Below the pieces are notes generated by a model, which saw nothing but the letters and a program-made list of their open reading frames with translations, had not been told where the DNA came from and searched no databases. From Volutella citrinella (Eukaryota; Ascomycota; Sordariomycetes; Hypocreales; Nectriaceae), in assembly GCA_034401135.1 (NCBI GenBank), contig JAWZSP010000007.1, positions 2,666,001 through 2,730,000 on the forward strand: a stretch of 64,000 nt of DNA, written 5' to 3'. Below are positions 23,927 to 34,399 of this stretch, one piece after another (position 1 is the first letter of the stretch; each line of letters opens with the position of its first letter). A program made the translations under genes and the position numbers.

Positions 23927-25715
23927 TTATGACATCAGATCCTCCAAAATGGCCTCCAGTTCGTCCTTGCGGAATGGCAAGCTCAGCAGTTCGGTTCCGA
24001 GAGCGTCCTTCATGCTTGTAATGATTTGATGGTCGTGAAATCTGTAACGAGTTAGCACGGCGGACATACACAACCCAGAGGTCAAAAACTTACTCCTTGA
24101 GCAGCGTCCGGAACGCCATTTCGGAACTGCAAATGAATTCTTCCACGGCTTTGTTGTACACCATCCGATATTCAACGCCTGTGGGCTCGTCGCCAGCGCC
24201 GCTGCCCTCCTCCTCCATGGCGATGAGGACCTCTCCCACGAGTAATCGGAACAGATTCTTGGCGTTCTCGGGCAAGCTACGCAGCACAAAGGCAACACCC
24301 TCTCGGCCGTTAACACGATGAGCGTTGCGGCCTAGCAGCTCGTGCACCTCGTCCACGACGTCGAGCTCAACAGTGTAGGCCAAGAAGGTAGTGCAGTCAT
24401 GGAAGACGAAGTTGAACGCGGATCGAACTCCAATGTCCCAGAGCAGCGAGAAATCGGGCGTGTCCGCCGAGCAAACTAGTCTGACGCGTGGGTGCGCGGC
24501 AAGCTGTGCGAGGACACCCTGCGCGCCTGGTTTGCGGAGGGGTGGCGCGTCGATGGAGTTGATGACGAGGGTGAGGGTCATATCACTGGCGTTGAGCTGG
24601 CTGATGATTGCTTGGGCCATGGCCGATGGCTGCGCAAGGGGAATGCGCTGGTTGGGCGATACGGCGACGCCAATGTTGCTGAGGACCTCCCTCATGGTCG
24701 TCGTGGCAGCGTACCCGTTGATCATGACGATCTGGTCTCCTTTGTCAAGCCGCCTCCTGGCATGCAAGTGCGTCGCAAACTTGTGCATCAGCCCCCTTTT
24801 CGACCCGAAGCCGTAGAGGCAAAGGCTGAAGTCCTGGGATAGCTCAAACGTCCACTGTGGGAACGATTCCGCATGCAGAGCCTCTAGATACTCAATGTCT
24901 GCGCTGTGATGATCCTGGTAGTCCTTCATGACGGAGAAGTATTCCTCGTGAGTTAGCAGCGCTAGCGAAGCCAATGTATTATCGGACGTTTTCGGGCGCC
25001 CAGGCTTATTGTGCGCAAAGTATAACTCGTGTGGCGGGAGGTCTCGAGGTGGTGTAGGGGATTTGACCTTTCGCGGGCGACCCTTGCGGCGTGGTTTTGA
25101 AGGGGTGCCGGCTTCGTCAGTTTGCACAGCCTCCAGAGGGGCGCCGTCGACATCGTCGATTGGATTTCCGTCTTCATCCTCGCTAGTCTCATAGATTTTT
25201 CGTGCAAGTATGTCGTCCTCGTCCTCGTCCGATAACTCGTCGCCCACAACCTGCTGAATCAGGGCCCTCGCGCTCTTCCTCCTTGCGGATCGGTCCGCGG
25301 CCTGCCGCTGTGGAGTCATGCCGTTCTCGTTTGCGATCTTTCTCGTGGGTGTTTCGATGTTTGTCGTTCGCTTTGCCTTTGGCGTAGGAGTGTTGCTGTT
25401 GGACGCATTCTTTGGCGGCCTGCCTCGACGGCGAGGCGTCGGGGTTGGCTTGGGGGTCTCCTCGCCTAGGTCTGAGGTATCCGGGGCCAAAGGATCGGGG
25501 CTCGCTGGTGCTGCAACTGAAATCTCCGGCACGGCGCCATTGAGTTGAGCGTTTCCGTTCTGTAAAGGAGAAGTAGCGGTCCGACGACGCTTTGAGGGTG
25601 TGGTCTCGAGGGTGGATTCTTGGATCGGCTCCAGCTCCTGGTGGCTTCGTTTTCGCTGCAATTCGGGGCCCGCTTCCGCAGGCTGTGGCTCTAGTGTAGC
25701 ATTTTCGGGAATCAT
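23927..25715 (-). CDS. ORC2: Origin recognition complex subunit 2
   Basis: Exons 25715..24094 and 24041..23927 (52-nt intron) give 578 aa. ORC2 is a core subunit of the six-protein complex that marks replication origins in the nucleus and loads Cdc6/MCM. The C-terminal 340 residues match the ORC2 core: LLTHEEYFSVMKDYQDHH, then LYGFGSKRGLMHKFA at about 300-315, the INGYAA and INSIDAPPLRK blocks, and a winged-helix end. The N-terminal 230 residues are disordered and carry two clear AT-hook motifs (RRRGRPPK at 95-102, RRKGRPRK at 209-216) plus a weaker GRPK at 239-242. It is divergent to the GEP4-type gene, 255 bp apart. Confidence 0.93.
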
Positions 25716-25970
25716 CTTCCCGCGCAGTATCTCGGGTGGGTGCAGGCCGCTTCAACAGCTCTCTGGTCCGACTTGTAGAAAAAGTTGGCCTGGTCGACGT
25801 TGCAGGTCTGTGGTCGCGTTGAACGCGTCTAGCTAAATTGGACGTGGCGCACAGTGGCGGTTGTGGCGCGAGCTTCAACGACGCTCACACTTTTTGACGT
25901 TGTTTCAACTACCCAGTCCAGGGCAGGAATCCAAAACTGCTGAATTACAATTGTCAACTATCGTTAAAAA

Positions 25971-26720
25971 ATGAATCTGAATCTATCAGCATCATTGAAT
26001 GTCACTCGTCTTCTTTTCAAGCCGAGCCTATGCCTCCCCCATCATAGTTTGTCGACATTCAACGACCTCCCAATTCCTCTGGACAAGGGACTTTATAAAG
26101 AGGGCCGCAAGGTAGACATCAAGGCAGTCGTGCTGGACAAGGATGACTGTTTCGCGTACCCCGATAGCAGTGAAGTTTATGAGCCGTACAAGGTAGGCCG
26201 ACCAATATCCCGACCCCATGGCCGCCCGCTAAGCCCGGCTTCAAGGAACGCTTCGAAGCACTCAAGGCCGCCTACCCCGGGAAGAGGCTGCTAGTTGTTT
26301 CTAATACAGCTGGTGCGTCGTCATGGGACCCCAAGTTAAGGATTGCTGCCGAGGTAGAGGCGAGCACGGGTGTTCCAGTCCTGCCACATGCCGTCAAGAA
26401 GCCAGGATGTGGTGACGAAATCATGGCGTACTTCAAGAAGCACTCAGAGACTGGCGTGACCCATCCTTCACAGATAGCTGTGGTTGGTGATAGACTGACT
26501 ACAGATATGATGCTTGCGAACATGATGGGCGGTTGGGGTTTTTGGATTCGGGACGGCGTGATACCTCTGGAGAAGAAGAGCGTCGTGAGTATCCCAAAGC
26601 CTAGCAAACCAAAGCAGCACTAACTGTGACCAGTTCTCGAGGATGGAGCGCAACCTGTCGTCGTTCTTGTTAGCACGGGGTTTCCAGCCGCCTGAACCGA
26701 AGAGCATCTTTGAGGAGTGA
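25971..26720 (+). CDS. GEP4: Mitochondrial phosphatidylglycerophosphatase, Gep4 family
   Basis: Exons 25971..26192, 26246..26584 and 26634..26720 give 215 aa. Gep4 is a HAD-superfamily phosphatase of the mitochondrial inner membrane matrix face that removes phosphate from phosphatidylglycerophosphate, a step of cardiolipin synthesis. The HAD nucleophile motif is at residues about 54-60 (VLDKDDCFA, where family members usually have DKDNC or DKDDT), followed by LLVVSNTAG (motif II), a conserved Lys in HAVKKPG and VVGDRLTTD (motif IV). The N-terminus is rich in hydroxylated and hydrophobic residues, as in a matrix-targeting region. The first intron has two usable in-frame acceptors (26233 and 26245); I chose the second because the downstream one leaves a proper distance from the branch-like gctaag. 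Confidence 0.88.
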
Positions 26721-27151
26721 TTCGCTTTCGGCGGCTACTCTCCTTGTCTCTGTACAATAGCGATGGGGTCTTGATATCGGAGCATAGCCCCCTCATATAA
26801 ATAATGTCCATGTGATTCACAGCCGAAAAGCAGTTGGCATCCGTCGTTGTAGCAGCCGCCCAGCTGCTTTGCGGGCAATCACACTTCTCTCACCTTCCCC
26901 ACAAGCTTAACCGCATCACACCCCCCAACCTGCCGTTCATTGATGATCTATGTGAATGAAATGGCTTGGCCTCCCACCTTTTGCAAATACATTTAATTCC
27001 CCCAGCCCCAACCCCCCGAACCCCAAAACTAGCTGCCTTGTTCTCTTCTGCCACCTGCCCCATTCAAACTCGGCTCCCTCGCATGCTGCGAACCATCTCT
27101 CTTCATCACCTTCCCCCCCAACCCAGCTTTTCATTCCTCCACGAAGAAAAA
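26721..27151. promoter_or_regulatory. Intergenic: GEP4 3' flank and SANT gene promoter
   Basis: A 431-bp tandem gap. The second half is strongly pyrimidine-rich on the plus strand (about 26990-27140), as often found just before fungal start codons. Nothing else seen. Confidence 0.5.
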
Positions 27152-28114
27152 ATGGGCGGCAAGTTCTGGTCTGATGAGGAGGAGCGAACCTTCTGGGAAG
27201 TTATAGTCCCCCAGTCCCCCTGTGCGGCAAACCCCAACGACCGCAATGTTAGTTGGAAGGACTGTGTCGGTCTCATGAAGGACGCCTTTGGGGACACCCG
27301 CCGCAAGTATACACATACCGGCCTGTGTGAGTCCCTCTCTGAAGTTCGCCATCTACATGGCGGCCATTAACATGCATGGCTTAGATGAACACTATTACCA
27401 GAGCATCAAAGCTGGGGTCAAGCTCCGTGGTCGTGCAACCAAGTACGCCGCTAAGCACATGAGCGACAAACGCAAGTATCCAAGACGAGATGTTCGCTCA
27501 CCAAGTTGACCAATATTCTTTAGAATGGTATAATGATGGGGTTCGGTCCTCGCCTCCACCCTCAACTATGCCCTCGCAGTCACTTCTGCTGGCAAACCCA
27601 ATCCTCGCCGCCCTGCTTGATGAACCAGCGGGCTCGCCCGCCAAAGCTACAAATTCTGCGTCCAGGGTTACACGACGAGTCACCAGGCAGTCCACTAGAC
27701 AGGCCAAGAAGGCTGCAGTGCGGGCGAAGCAGAAGGGCATTGCTTCCATGAATGAAGAATTTGTTCCGGAGCGTGTTTCGATTCCGACTCCCACGGAGTC
27801 GCAACATGTTCAGATTGACACCCCTAGTCGTCAGGGGAGATCTGTCTCATTGATTTCGCCTGTTCTGAGCAAAACCTCTCCCCGCGCCGGAGAGGCTCAG
27901 ACTGTCGAGGTATGAAGCAGGTTACATCGCCAGGCTCCCTTGCTAACGTCGCGATTAGCAAAAGGACGTCATCGACATCGCCCACAACAAAACCAAAGAC
28001 GTTTCCAGGGGTTCTTTTCTGAGTGCGAATAGTCTCGATCGCATTTTGAACCGCGTCAATACGCCCCCCGAGACGAACAAGGACACCAGCCAAGCTGGTC
28101 AGTGTCTGCAGTAG
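27152..28114 (+). CDS. SANT/Myb-like domain protein of unknown role
   Basis: Exons 27152..27326, 27385..27471, 27524..27909 and 27959..28114 give 267 aa. The first 85 residues look like a Myb/SANT-type helical DNA- or histone-binding fold: a WSDEEERTFWEVIVPQSP start, a second Trp in VSWKDCVGLM, and HYYQSIKAGVKLRGR. The rest is basic and disordered, with a run of Arg/Lys/Thr (about residues 130-160). Homologous short fungal proteins are annotated only as hypothetical, so the function is unknown; nuclear location is likely. The second intron uses a GC donor (GCAAGT at 27472): it is the only option that keeps the frame across the junction. The other three introns are ordinary. Confidence 0.65.
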
Positions 28115-28632
28115 ATGTCACTGGAAGAACCAAGGGGTGGTCGGAATGTTCGCTCTATTGGAATTACTGCGCGCCATCACTGGATTGACGGTCGCATTTG
28201 ACTTGCACATGGTTATGGATCTTGGCAGGAGACTGGAGAGTTGTGAGCTCAGTGGCAGAGGGACCTTTGTCGTTGTTGGAGCCTTCATTGCGTGTGTTCA
28301 TTTGCAGTTGACAGAATTGAACCTCCCGTTGTTCAGCCTCAAAGTTTTAATTTCTCATGTCCGATGTCGTGTTCGAAAATGAACCACTGTTAGAAATCCC
28401 AGCTACAAAGTTGCTCCGTGTATGTCGGAGCATAGTGCCAAGCCGGAGCCGGAGGGTGGGGCTCGTCTGCCGGACCCTTGCCAGGGCGGTATGTGGCGGC
28501 AGAATGATCAGTCGCCAAAGATTTCCCTGGGGATGGTGGCAGCCGGCCACCCGATAGCGAAGCCGATACCATTCACACAGCCGGCCCTTTCCACCCTCCG
28601 CCCTCCCTGTACATTCCTCCTCTTCTGCCGCC
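28115..28632. other. Intergenic, nothing recognised
   Basis: Tandem gap between the SANT-like gene and TIM22, holding a 3' UTR and the TIM22 promoter. The last 60 bases are pyrimidine-rich. No further feature. Confidence 0.5.
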
Positions 28633-29309
28633 ATGAACTTCCCGTCAACCCCATCTGCCGCGGCTGCGAGCGCCATGCCCGCGGCCGGGAGCGCCCAGGA
28701 CCCCGGTGTGAAGGCCGTACGTGTTGCCCCAGCGCGCGCGACAATGGGACCCAGCTAACTCGGACGCAGGTCAAAGCCGCCATGGAGTCGTGCTTCGGAA
28801 AGTCCCTCATGTCTGGCGTCATGGGATTTGGCATGGGCGGTGTGTTTGGCATGTTCATGGCCTCGGTACGTCTCTCCGACCCAAACCCTTCCAACCCAAC
28901 AACGCCCCTCCATCCCCCTCCTCGATTAGACCGCGCATACTGACCGCGATGATTCCAGATGGCCTATGACACCCCCTACCACACGGCCGGCGCCGGCGGC
29001 TCGCAGACACCCCTATCCGAGCTCCCTCTCAAGCAGCAGCTCAAGATCGGCTTCAAGGATATGGGCACGCGGTCGTGGTCCATGGCCAAGAACTTTGGCA
29101 AGGTCGGCGCCCTGTACTCCGGCATCGAATGCGGCGTCGAGGGCCTGCGCGCCAAGAACGACCTTGTCAACAGCGTCAGCGCGGGCTGCCTGACGGGCGG
29201 CATCCTGGCCAAGAACGCCGGTCCTCAGGCCGCCCTCGGCGGCTGCGCGGCCTTTGCCGCCTTCAGTCTGGCCATTGACGCGTACATGAGGCAGCCCTCG
29301 GAGGAATAA
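28633..29309 (+). CDS. TIM22: Mitochondrial import inner membrane translocase subunit TIM22
   Basis: Exons 28633..28716, 28770..28865 and 28959..29309 give 176 aa. Tim22 is the pore of the carrier translocase that inserts multi-spanning proteins into the mitochondrial inner membrane. Signatures of the Tim17/Tim22/Tim23 family are clear: [23 protein letters not shown] (first membrane segment, about residues 36-58, including a Cys used for disulfide formation in this family), [21 protein letters not shown] in the middle, and the Gly-rich last segments ending SLAIDAYM. Length and exon order match other fungal TIM22 genes. Confidence 0.95.
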
Positions 29310-29765
29310 AGGAAGCGGGACGACTAAGGGCGACACACGAGATGTACGAGAAGAAAGCGCTGCGCCTCCCCCGACGACGGACGGCCGCGCATTGGATTCC
29401 TTGTTTTTGTTGTGGGAGTTTTCGGCATGATTCAAAATTAGAGCATGGGGCTGGCGTTTGGAGACGGATTTTTCTCTCCTCCCTTCGATTTCGGCCCTTC
29501 ACGACGGGGGGAAAGCCGAGCACATGTACAAAACGGCATGTAATACCCCGCGCCCATAGACCAGCGGTTGTGTAAGATACAGTGTTTATTTATCGTCGCT
29601 ATCGAGGAACCACTCTCATCCATGCAAGTTGGGATGACGTTTCGTTCTCTCTCCTCCAAGCGATCATCTACTTTAAAAAGAAATACCTAGCGCCTCGCTC
29701 CCGAAACAGTTTGTTTGACTCGTCCTTGCTCTCGTCTCGTCCTTGAAGTGGACTACTCTGCCATT
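29310..29765. other. Convergent 3' region
   Basis: 3' flanks of TIM22 and the GH16 gene. Nothing recognised. Confidence 0.55.
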
Positions 29766-31131
29766 TTACTTGGAAGGCTGGTATACATTGAAGCTCCCAA
29801 ACTCCCAGAACGCGTTTTTGAAAGCGTCGGGGTTGTTGGCAACGTAGTCTGTACAGTTGCTTGGGCCTATTGGCGCGTCAGTTCACTGTTCCATTATTCG
29901 CTAGGGGACAGAGGGCATCTCTCAACTTACACCCAGATTTGCCCCACACAGAGTAGACCAGCGTGCCGCAGAGATCGATGTTGACGACAATTGAGTTGTT
30001 CTTAAAGTGCGAGCCGATGTCGCAGCTAGTGCTGGGAAAGTCTGACAGCGCTGTTCCCCAGGTGCTGGGGTCGGGCTTCTGGCTCGTGATGTCCGAGGGG
30101 ATGTTGCTGCGGCCAAACTGCCACATGCGGATGCCCTCTCCTCGCCATTCTACTGCCATGATGCCGCCTCCCTTGTTGTTGAAGGCGTTTCCGTAACCAT
30201 CGTTGCTGGACGTGACGCCGCAACCCGCGTTGGAGTCCTTGGAATGGTCGCAGTTCGTATTCTGCGCATTGCCCGACTCCTTGCGCTGCACGTCCATCGC
30301 GCAGCCACTGGTGGTGTGCAGCGTCATCTGGTTTCCGTCCTCGGCCTGGTTGGTGGCTTCCATGATGTCAATCTCGCCGTTCTTTGGCCAGTTTGAATGA
30401 TCCGTCAGCCACAGGGCCGGCCAGGTGCCGCAGCCATACGGGGTGTGCTTGACATCGAAGATGAAGAGGCCGTTGTTGTAGGTCCGCTTGGACTCGATAC
30501 GCACGGAGAAGCGGCCAGTTGATGCGTTGGGCTCGTCGTTGGGGCCAACTGACGTATCAACGCGGAGTACAGCTGTTGATTGAGAGGCATAGGTAAGGTT
30601 CTAGATATGTTGTGAGCAGCCTTGGCCACGATCAATCAACAGACAAGAGTCTTACAAGTTGCTGTGCCTGTTCACGAGGCACATAATGCACGAAGCCCTC
30701 AGCTGAAGGGAATGTCAGTGATGGGCAAGGTATACGGAACAGGGCGGAGATAACGTACTAGGGTCATATCCGGTAAAGTAATTGAACTGGTCAAAGAACT
30801 TCTCTCCCTGGTCTTCTTCTGTCAACCCAAAAACCCCGCTGATATTTGCTGTACAAAACTTACAAGTTTCAGCAAGGCTATACGACAGCGCCTTGTAGTC
30901 GGGATATCGATTTCGTTGCGCCTGGGTTACAGCGACAACGATGATGATGGTAAGAAGAATCAAAATGCTAGCGACAACTCCTCCCCAGATTCTCTTGCGC
31001 CAGTATCGTGGATTCCACCAAGGCATGGAAGCCTGGGCTTTATGAACATCGACAGCATTGAGATTCAACATGATCTCGTCGTATGAGGGCGGACTCTCTC
31101 CTAGTGCAACTCCGTGTGGGTAGCTGCGCAT
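29766..31131 (-). CDS. Membrane-anchored GH16 endo-1,3(4)-beta-glucanase
   Basis: Five exons (31131..30864, 30812..30759, 30702..30656, 30600..29931, 29866..29766) give 379 aa. It is a type II membrane protein: a 48-residue cytosolic tail, one membrane segment (about 49-68), then the catalytic domain outside. The GH16 active site is GEIDIME at 198-204, with Glu199 as nucleophile, Asp201, and Glu204 as acid/base. The substrate groove residues around GCGTWPALWL and the disulfide-rich end (CPSNCTDYV) match fungal beta-1,3(4)-glucanases, so cleavage of mixed or beta-1,3 glucan in the wall is likely. The cytosolic tail has a PPSY motif (residues about 14-17), the kind bound by Rsp5/Nedd4-type WW domains, suggesting ubiquitin-controlled trafficking. 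The exon 1-2 junction restores the YxG..FFD.F family start; other acceptors there create a stop. Confidence 0.9.
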
Positions 31132-32689
31132 TGCGGCGGAATTCGTGGGCGGTTCGAATGGCTTTCTTATAAATGTCTGGCGACGTCGGGTTCGTGTCGC
31201 ACCGTCTCTGCGACAGGGATGGGCTGGAATGCGGAGAGGGAGCCCTTTGGCAGGTCCTTACACTCGATGTTTCAACGGCGATGTATTGTTCGAGCGGCGT
31301 AGCAAGGGGCACAAGGGCACAAGAGCACAAACGAGCGACGAAGAGAATGGAGGACACCGAGACAGGTAATGTGTGGCTGGGATGTCCAAGACTACGACTA
31401 CGGGCATGGCAAATGTGGGCACAAGTCTGCTTTTGATGCCTCGATGGGTACGCACATGTGAAGAGACTGTTGGCGGCCCTCCACGTAATTCCCCCAGCAC
31501 GGAAGAGCTACTTTTAGAAAGAGCCCGGCGGGTAGCAGAGTGATGAGAGAGCATACGAACAAGTCGCAATGCTCTCCACCGTCCGTATCCACCCCCCACC
31601 CCGGGAAGCATGGGCCGCCGTTGCGTCCACTCCGGTCCATGGTATCAATTGGGGGGCTGTGCCTCCGGTTACGACGGCAGGGCTCAACATGGAGTCAAGA
31701 CGAGACCACAAACGCTGTCGGGCGACACAAGTGTGGTCCAAGACGGCGAGCAAGGTGCACCATGATCTCTGATCCCGATAACAGCAGTCGCCGAGTGCGA
31801 TACCCTTGTCGGCAAGGGACGAGGGGAGGGAGGGGGCCTTTCGACCAGCCAGTTGCGGATTGGCCGGCGATGGAGCAGCTGGCGTCCCCAATAGCCAGAT
31901 ACGAGGACTAGCTGTGGCCTTGCCGTCAAACTAAGCTTTCATCGACAGCCCGCCCAGAGTCCAGTGTGGGTTTGGTTCGGACATTGCATCACTTCCCAAC
32001 GTCCGAGGTGCAGGCCATCATCGCCCAGTCAAGCAGTCAAACACTCAAGCCAGTGTACCCAATTCAGGCACGCATCACTAGCTTGTGGCGAGAGGGTGGG
32101 CGGGATGGGTCTCACAAAGCAGCTAAAACGGAAGCCAATTCATCCAGTTCAGGAACGGTGGCGCGTCTGTGTGAGTGACGCGTAATGCAGCATGGCTGTC
32201 GGAGACTGGAGCGGGCGTCGTCCACCCGCGGATGGATATTCTGGCTAGCGTCACGTGGTCCAGACGTTTCCAGGTTGTCATGTTTTATTCCCGGGTCTAC
32301 AGAGACGACCATGTGGTTCGAGGCTACTCGGTGATCCCTCGCCTGAATAACCGAGAGCCATGACTGGAAAACTTCCATCACTGGTTGTATCGCGCATACT
32401 TGTTGGTCCAAAAATCTCCTGACCGAGGGATAAAGCACGCTATCCGCTTGGGGGTCCGGCAAAGTAGCCTGAGCCTCTCGTCGTTGTAGGATTTACACGG
32501 CAAAACACGGGAAAAGGAACAACGCACTTTGATGAAGCCCGAATGTCCGGTTCATGACTAGGTTGCCAAGTGTATAACCGACGATGCCAAGCTTTTTTAT
32601 CTATTTCAATAGTACACGGGATTGGGCATCCAGATTTCGCCAAGATAGTAGTCTAGACCTGAAGACTATGAGGCATGCTAGGGCCCATG
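31132..32689. other. 1.5-kb intergenic region
   Basis: Holds the GH16 promoter (a TATA-like ttataaa at 31167-31173, about 40 bases from the start codon) and the 3' flank of the DUF1772-like gene. The open frames here show no coding character. No repeat or tRNA recognised. Confidence 0.5.
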
Positions 32690-33202
32690 CTACAGCGCAA
32701 TGGCCCTGGTAACTCCCACCAAGCAGCAGACCCAGGCTGCGAGATCCACAGTCACCATCCGCGTCTTGTTGACCCAAAGCCATTGCTTCAGCATGCCAAC
32801 ACTGTCGGTCCCCTCGGATGCACAAGTGTCGTCCATCATGTGCTTGAGCTTCCAGGCGACGGCGGGCACGAAGGCGAGATGGCCGGCGGCGAGGAGGGCG
32901 CCCCAGCCGAGCCAGGCCGACGCACCGCGGCTCTGCAGCAGCGCGCGCGAGACCCGGAGGTTGGCAATGGACGTGGCCGTCGTGGCGCCGATGAAGAAGA
33001 GCACCTTCCACGGCCCGGTGCCGAAGAAGCCGGTGATGTAGCTGGGGATGATGTCGTTGGCGCGCTTCGCGTCCACGGGCGGCTTGGTGAGGATGGAGAG
33101 GAAGAAGTCTTGGTCTTGCGCGAACAGAAGGGTGCAAGTCGATGACATGAGCGGCGCGACCAGCAGGAGGGCCTTGGGGTTGAAGAAGGCGCCGGATGCC
33201 AT
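32690..33202 (-). CDS. Small four-helix membrane protein, DUF1772 (anthrone-oxygenase-like)
   Basis: Intronless, 170 aa from the ATG at 33202; upstream in-frame starts are not ATG. Four hydrophobic segments can be drawn (about residues 10-28, 62-82, 93-115 and 150-170), separated by charged loops, with a conserved-looking FFxxxLT and Trp-rich pattern. This fits the DUF1772 / anthrone oxygenase superfamily, whose best-known members (such as those beside polyketide synthases) oxidise anthrones to anthraquinones. No polyketide synthase is in this window, so the role is unknown here. Divergent, 1.2 kb from the next membrane-protein gene. Confidence 0.6.
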   Translation of the reverse strand: MASGAFFNPKALLLVAPLMSSTCTLLFAQDQDFFLSILTKPPVDAKRANDIIPSYITGFFGTGPWKVLFFIGATTATSIANLRVSRALLQSRGASAWLGWGALLAAGHLAFVPAVAWKLKHMMDDTCASEGTDSVGMLKQWLWVNKTRMVTVDLAAWVCCLVGVTRAIAL

Positions 33203-34399
33203 GTTGGTGTCGGAGCCAATTGAATGAATTGGGGATGAGGGATGATGGATGAGTGGGAGCAAGACCAAGCAATATTGCGGCTGAATAGAGTGCAGTGTCA
33301 ATGCAAGAGGACAAAGCCACTTTAATAGGCAGCGAGACCACTCTACATTCGCGAGGCGGCGCTTCTTGTGTCAATATCCACGTCGTAAGACTCCCAAGCT
33401 TCCGGCACTGCTCATCCTTCATGAGTTGGCCTAACATGGCCCTCGAAAGCTTCCGGTATGGGACTGGTAACCGTGCTGAGGAGCCAAGGACCCACCTTTC
33501 TGAGTGGTCTGAGCAGTAGCCGTTGGAGAAAGCCTCCGACAGCCAAAAACAACTCCCGACTATTTCCTGTCATGAGGGACGATAGCCTTGCAACTATTAA
33601 TTAATCAATTGTGCCCTTGTTTCCCACCCGTTCCTGACCATTGCGGGATCACGACAATCTCTGTCCTTGCCGGCTGCTGTTCAGGTGTCCCATCAATCGA
33701 TGATCCAACAAGGGTGTACGGAGTAGCCTACATGTAGTTACAACTCTGAGTACTCCGACCATGCGCTCATAAAGTCGGCCGAGACGGAGCACGAATAAGC
33801 TGCAGCAGCTGAGGCAGACTAGTTGCACCAATGCGGTAGTATACGATCATGGACGACGTGCCCCTCAAATGGGAGCCTCTCAGCCGAGCTGATCAGCCAC
33901 AACTCCGAAACGTTGTTGACAGGGATCACGATCCTTTACTTCCCCATCCCTGTGGTTCGCCCAAGTGACACCTGTAGCCGCCTGGTTCACACGACTTGTT
34001 GTGAGAAGATGAATGACTCTGAGAATCATATTATTACATGGCAAATAGTCCAATGCTCTGCTTCGTCTTGCAGCCAGACCATGCGGCCTAGACAGCGTAC
34101 GGGATGAAGTATCCAAATGGGGATCGTCGTCTCGAGGATTTCTGCGCCGCCCCGGCAGTCATCTCACACGTTGCATTAACGACTCCAGACAGGGATTTAC
34201 CCCAGCAAAGCCAGCCTTAAATGACGGAACCTTGCCTTGCTCAGCCCGTTGAATTGGCAGGACTCGAGAAAGCTCAGCTATTAATACCTTTATCCACCCT
34301 TTATTTACCCTTCCCTCCTCCTCGCCTTCCCCTCGCTGGCTTCATGGACTCGTCCGTCAACCCTTTTGGTAGCCACACCAGCCGCCGCCGCCGCCCACG
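33203..34399. other. 1.2-kb divergent intergenic region
   Basis: Contains both promoters. An imperfect inverted pair gtacggagta / gtactccg is found at 33717-33726 and 33751-33758, a short palindrome family often scattered in fungal DNA. The final 120 bases are pyrimidine-rich. Nothing else recognised. Confidence 0.5.
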
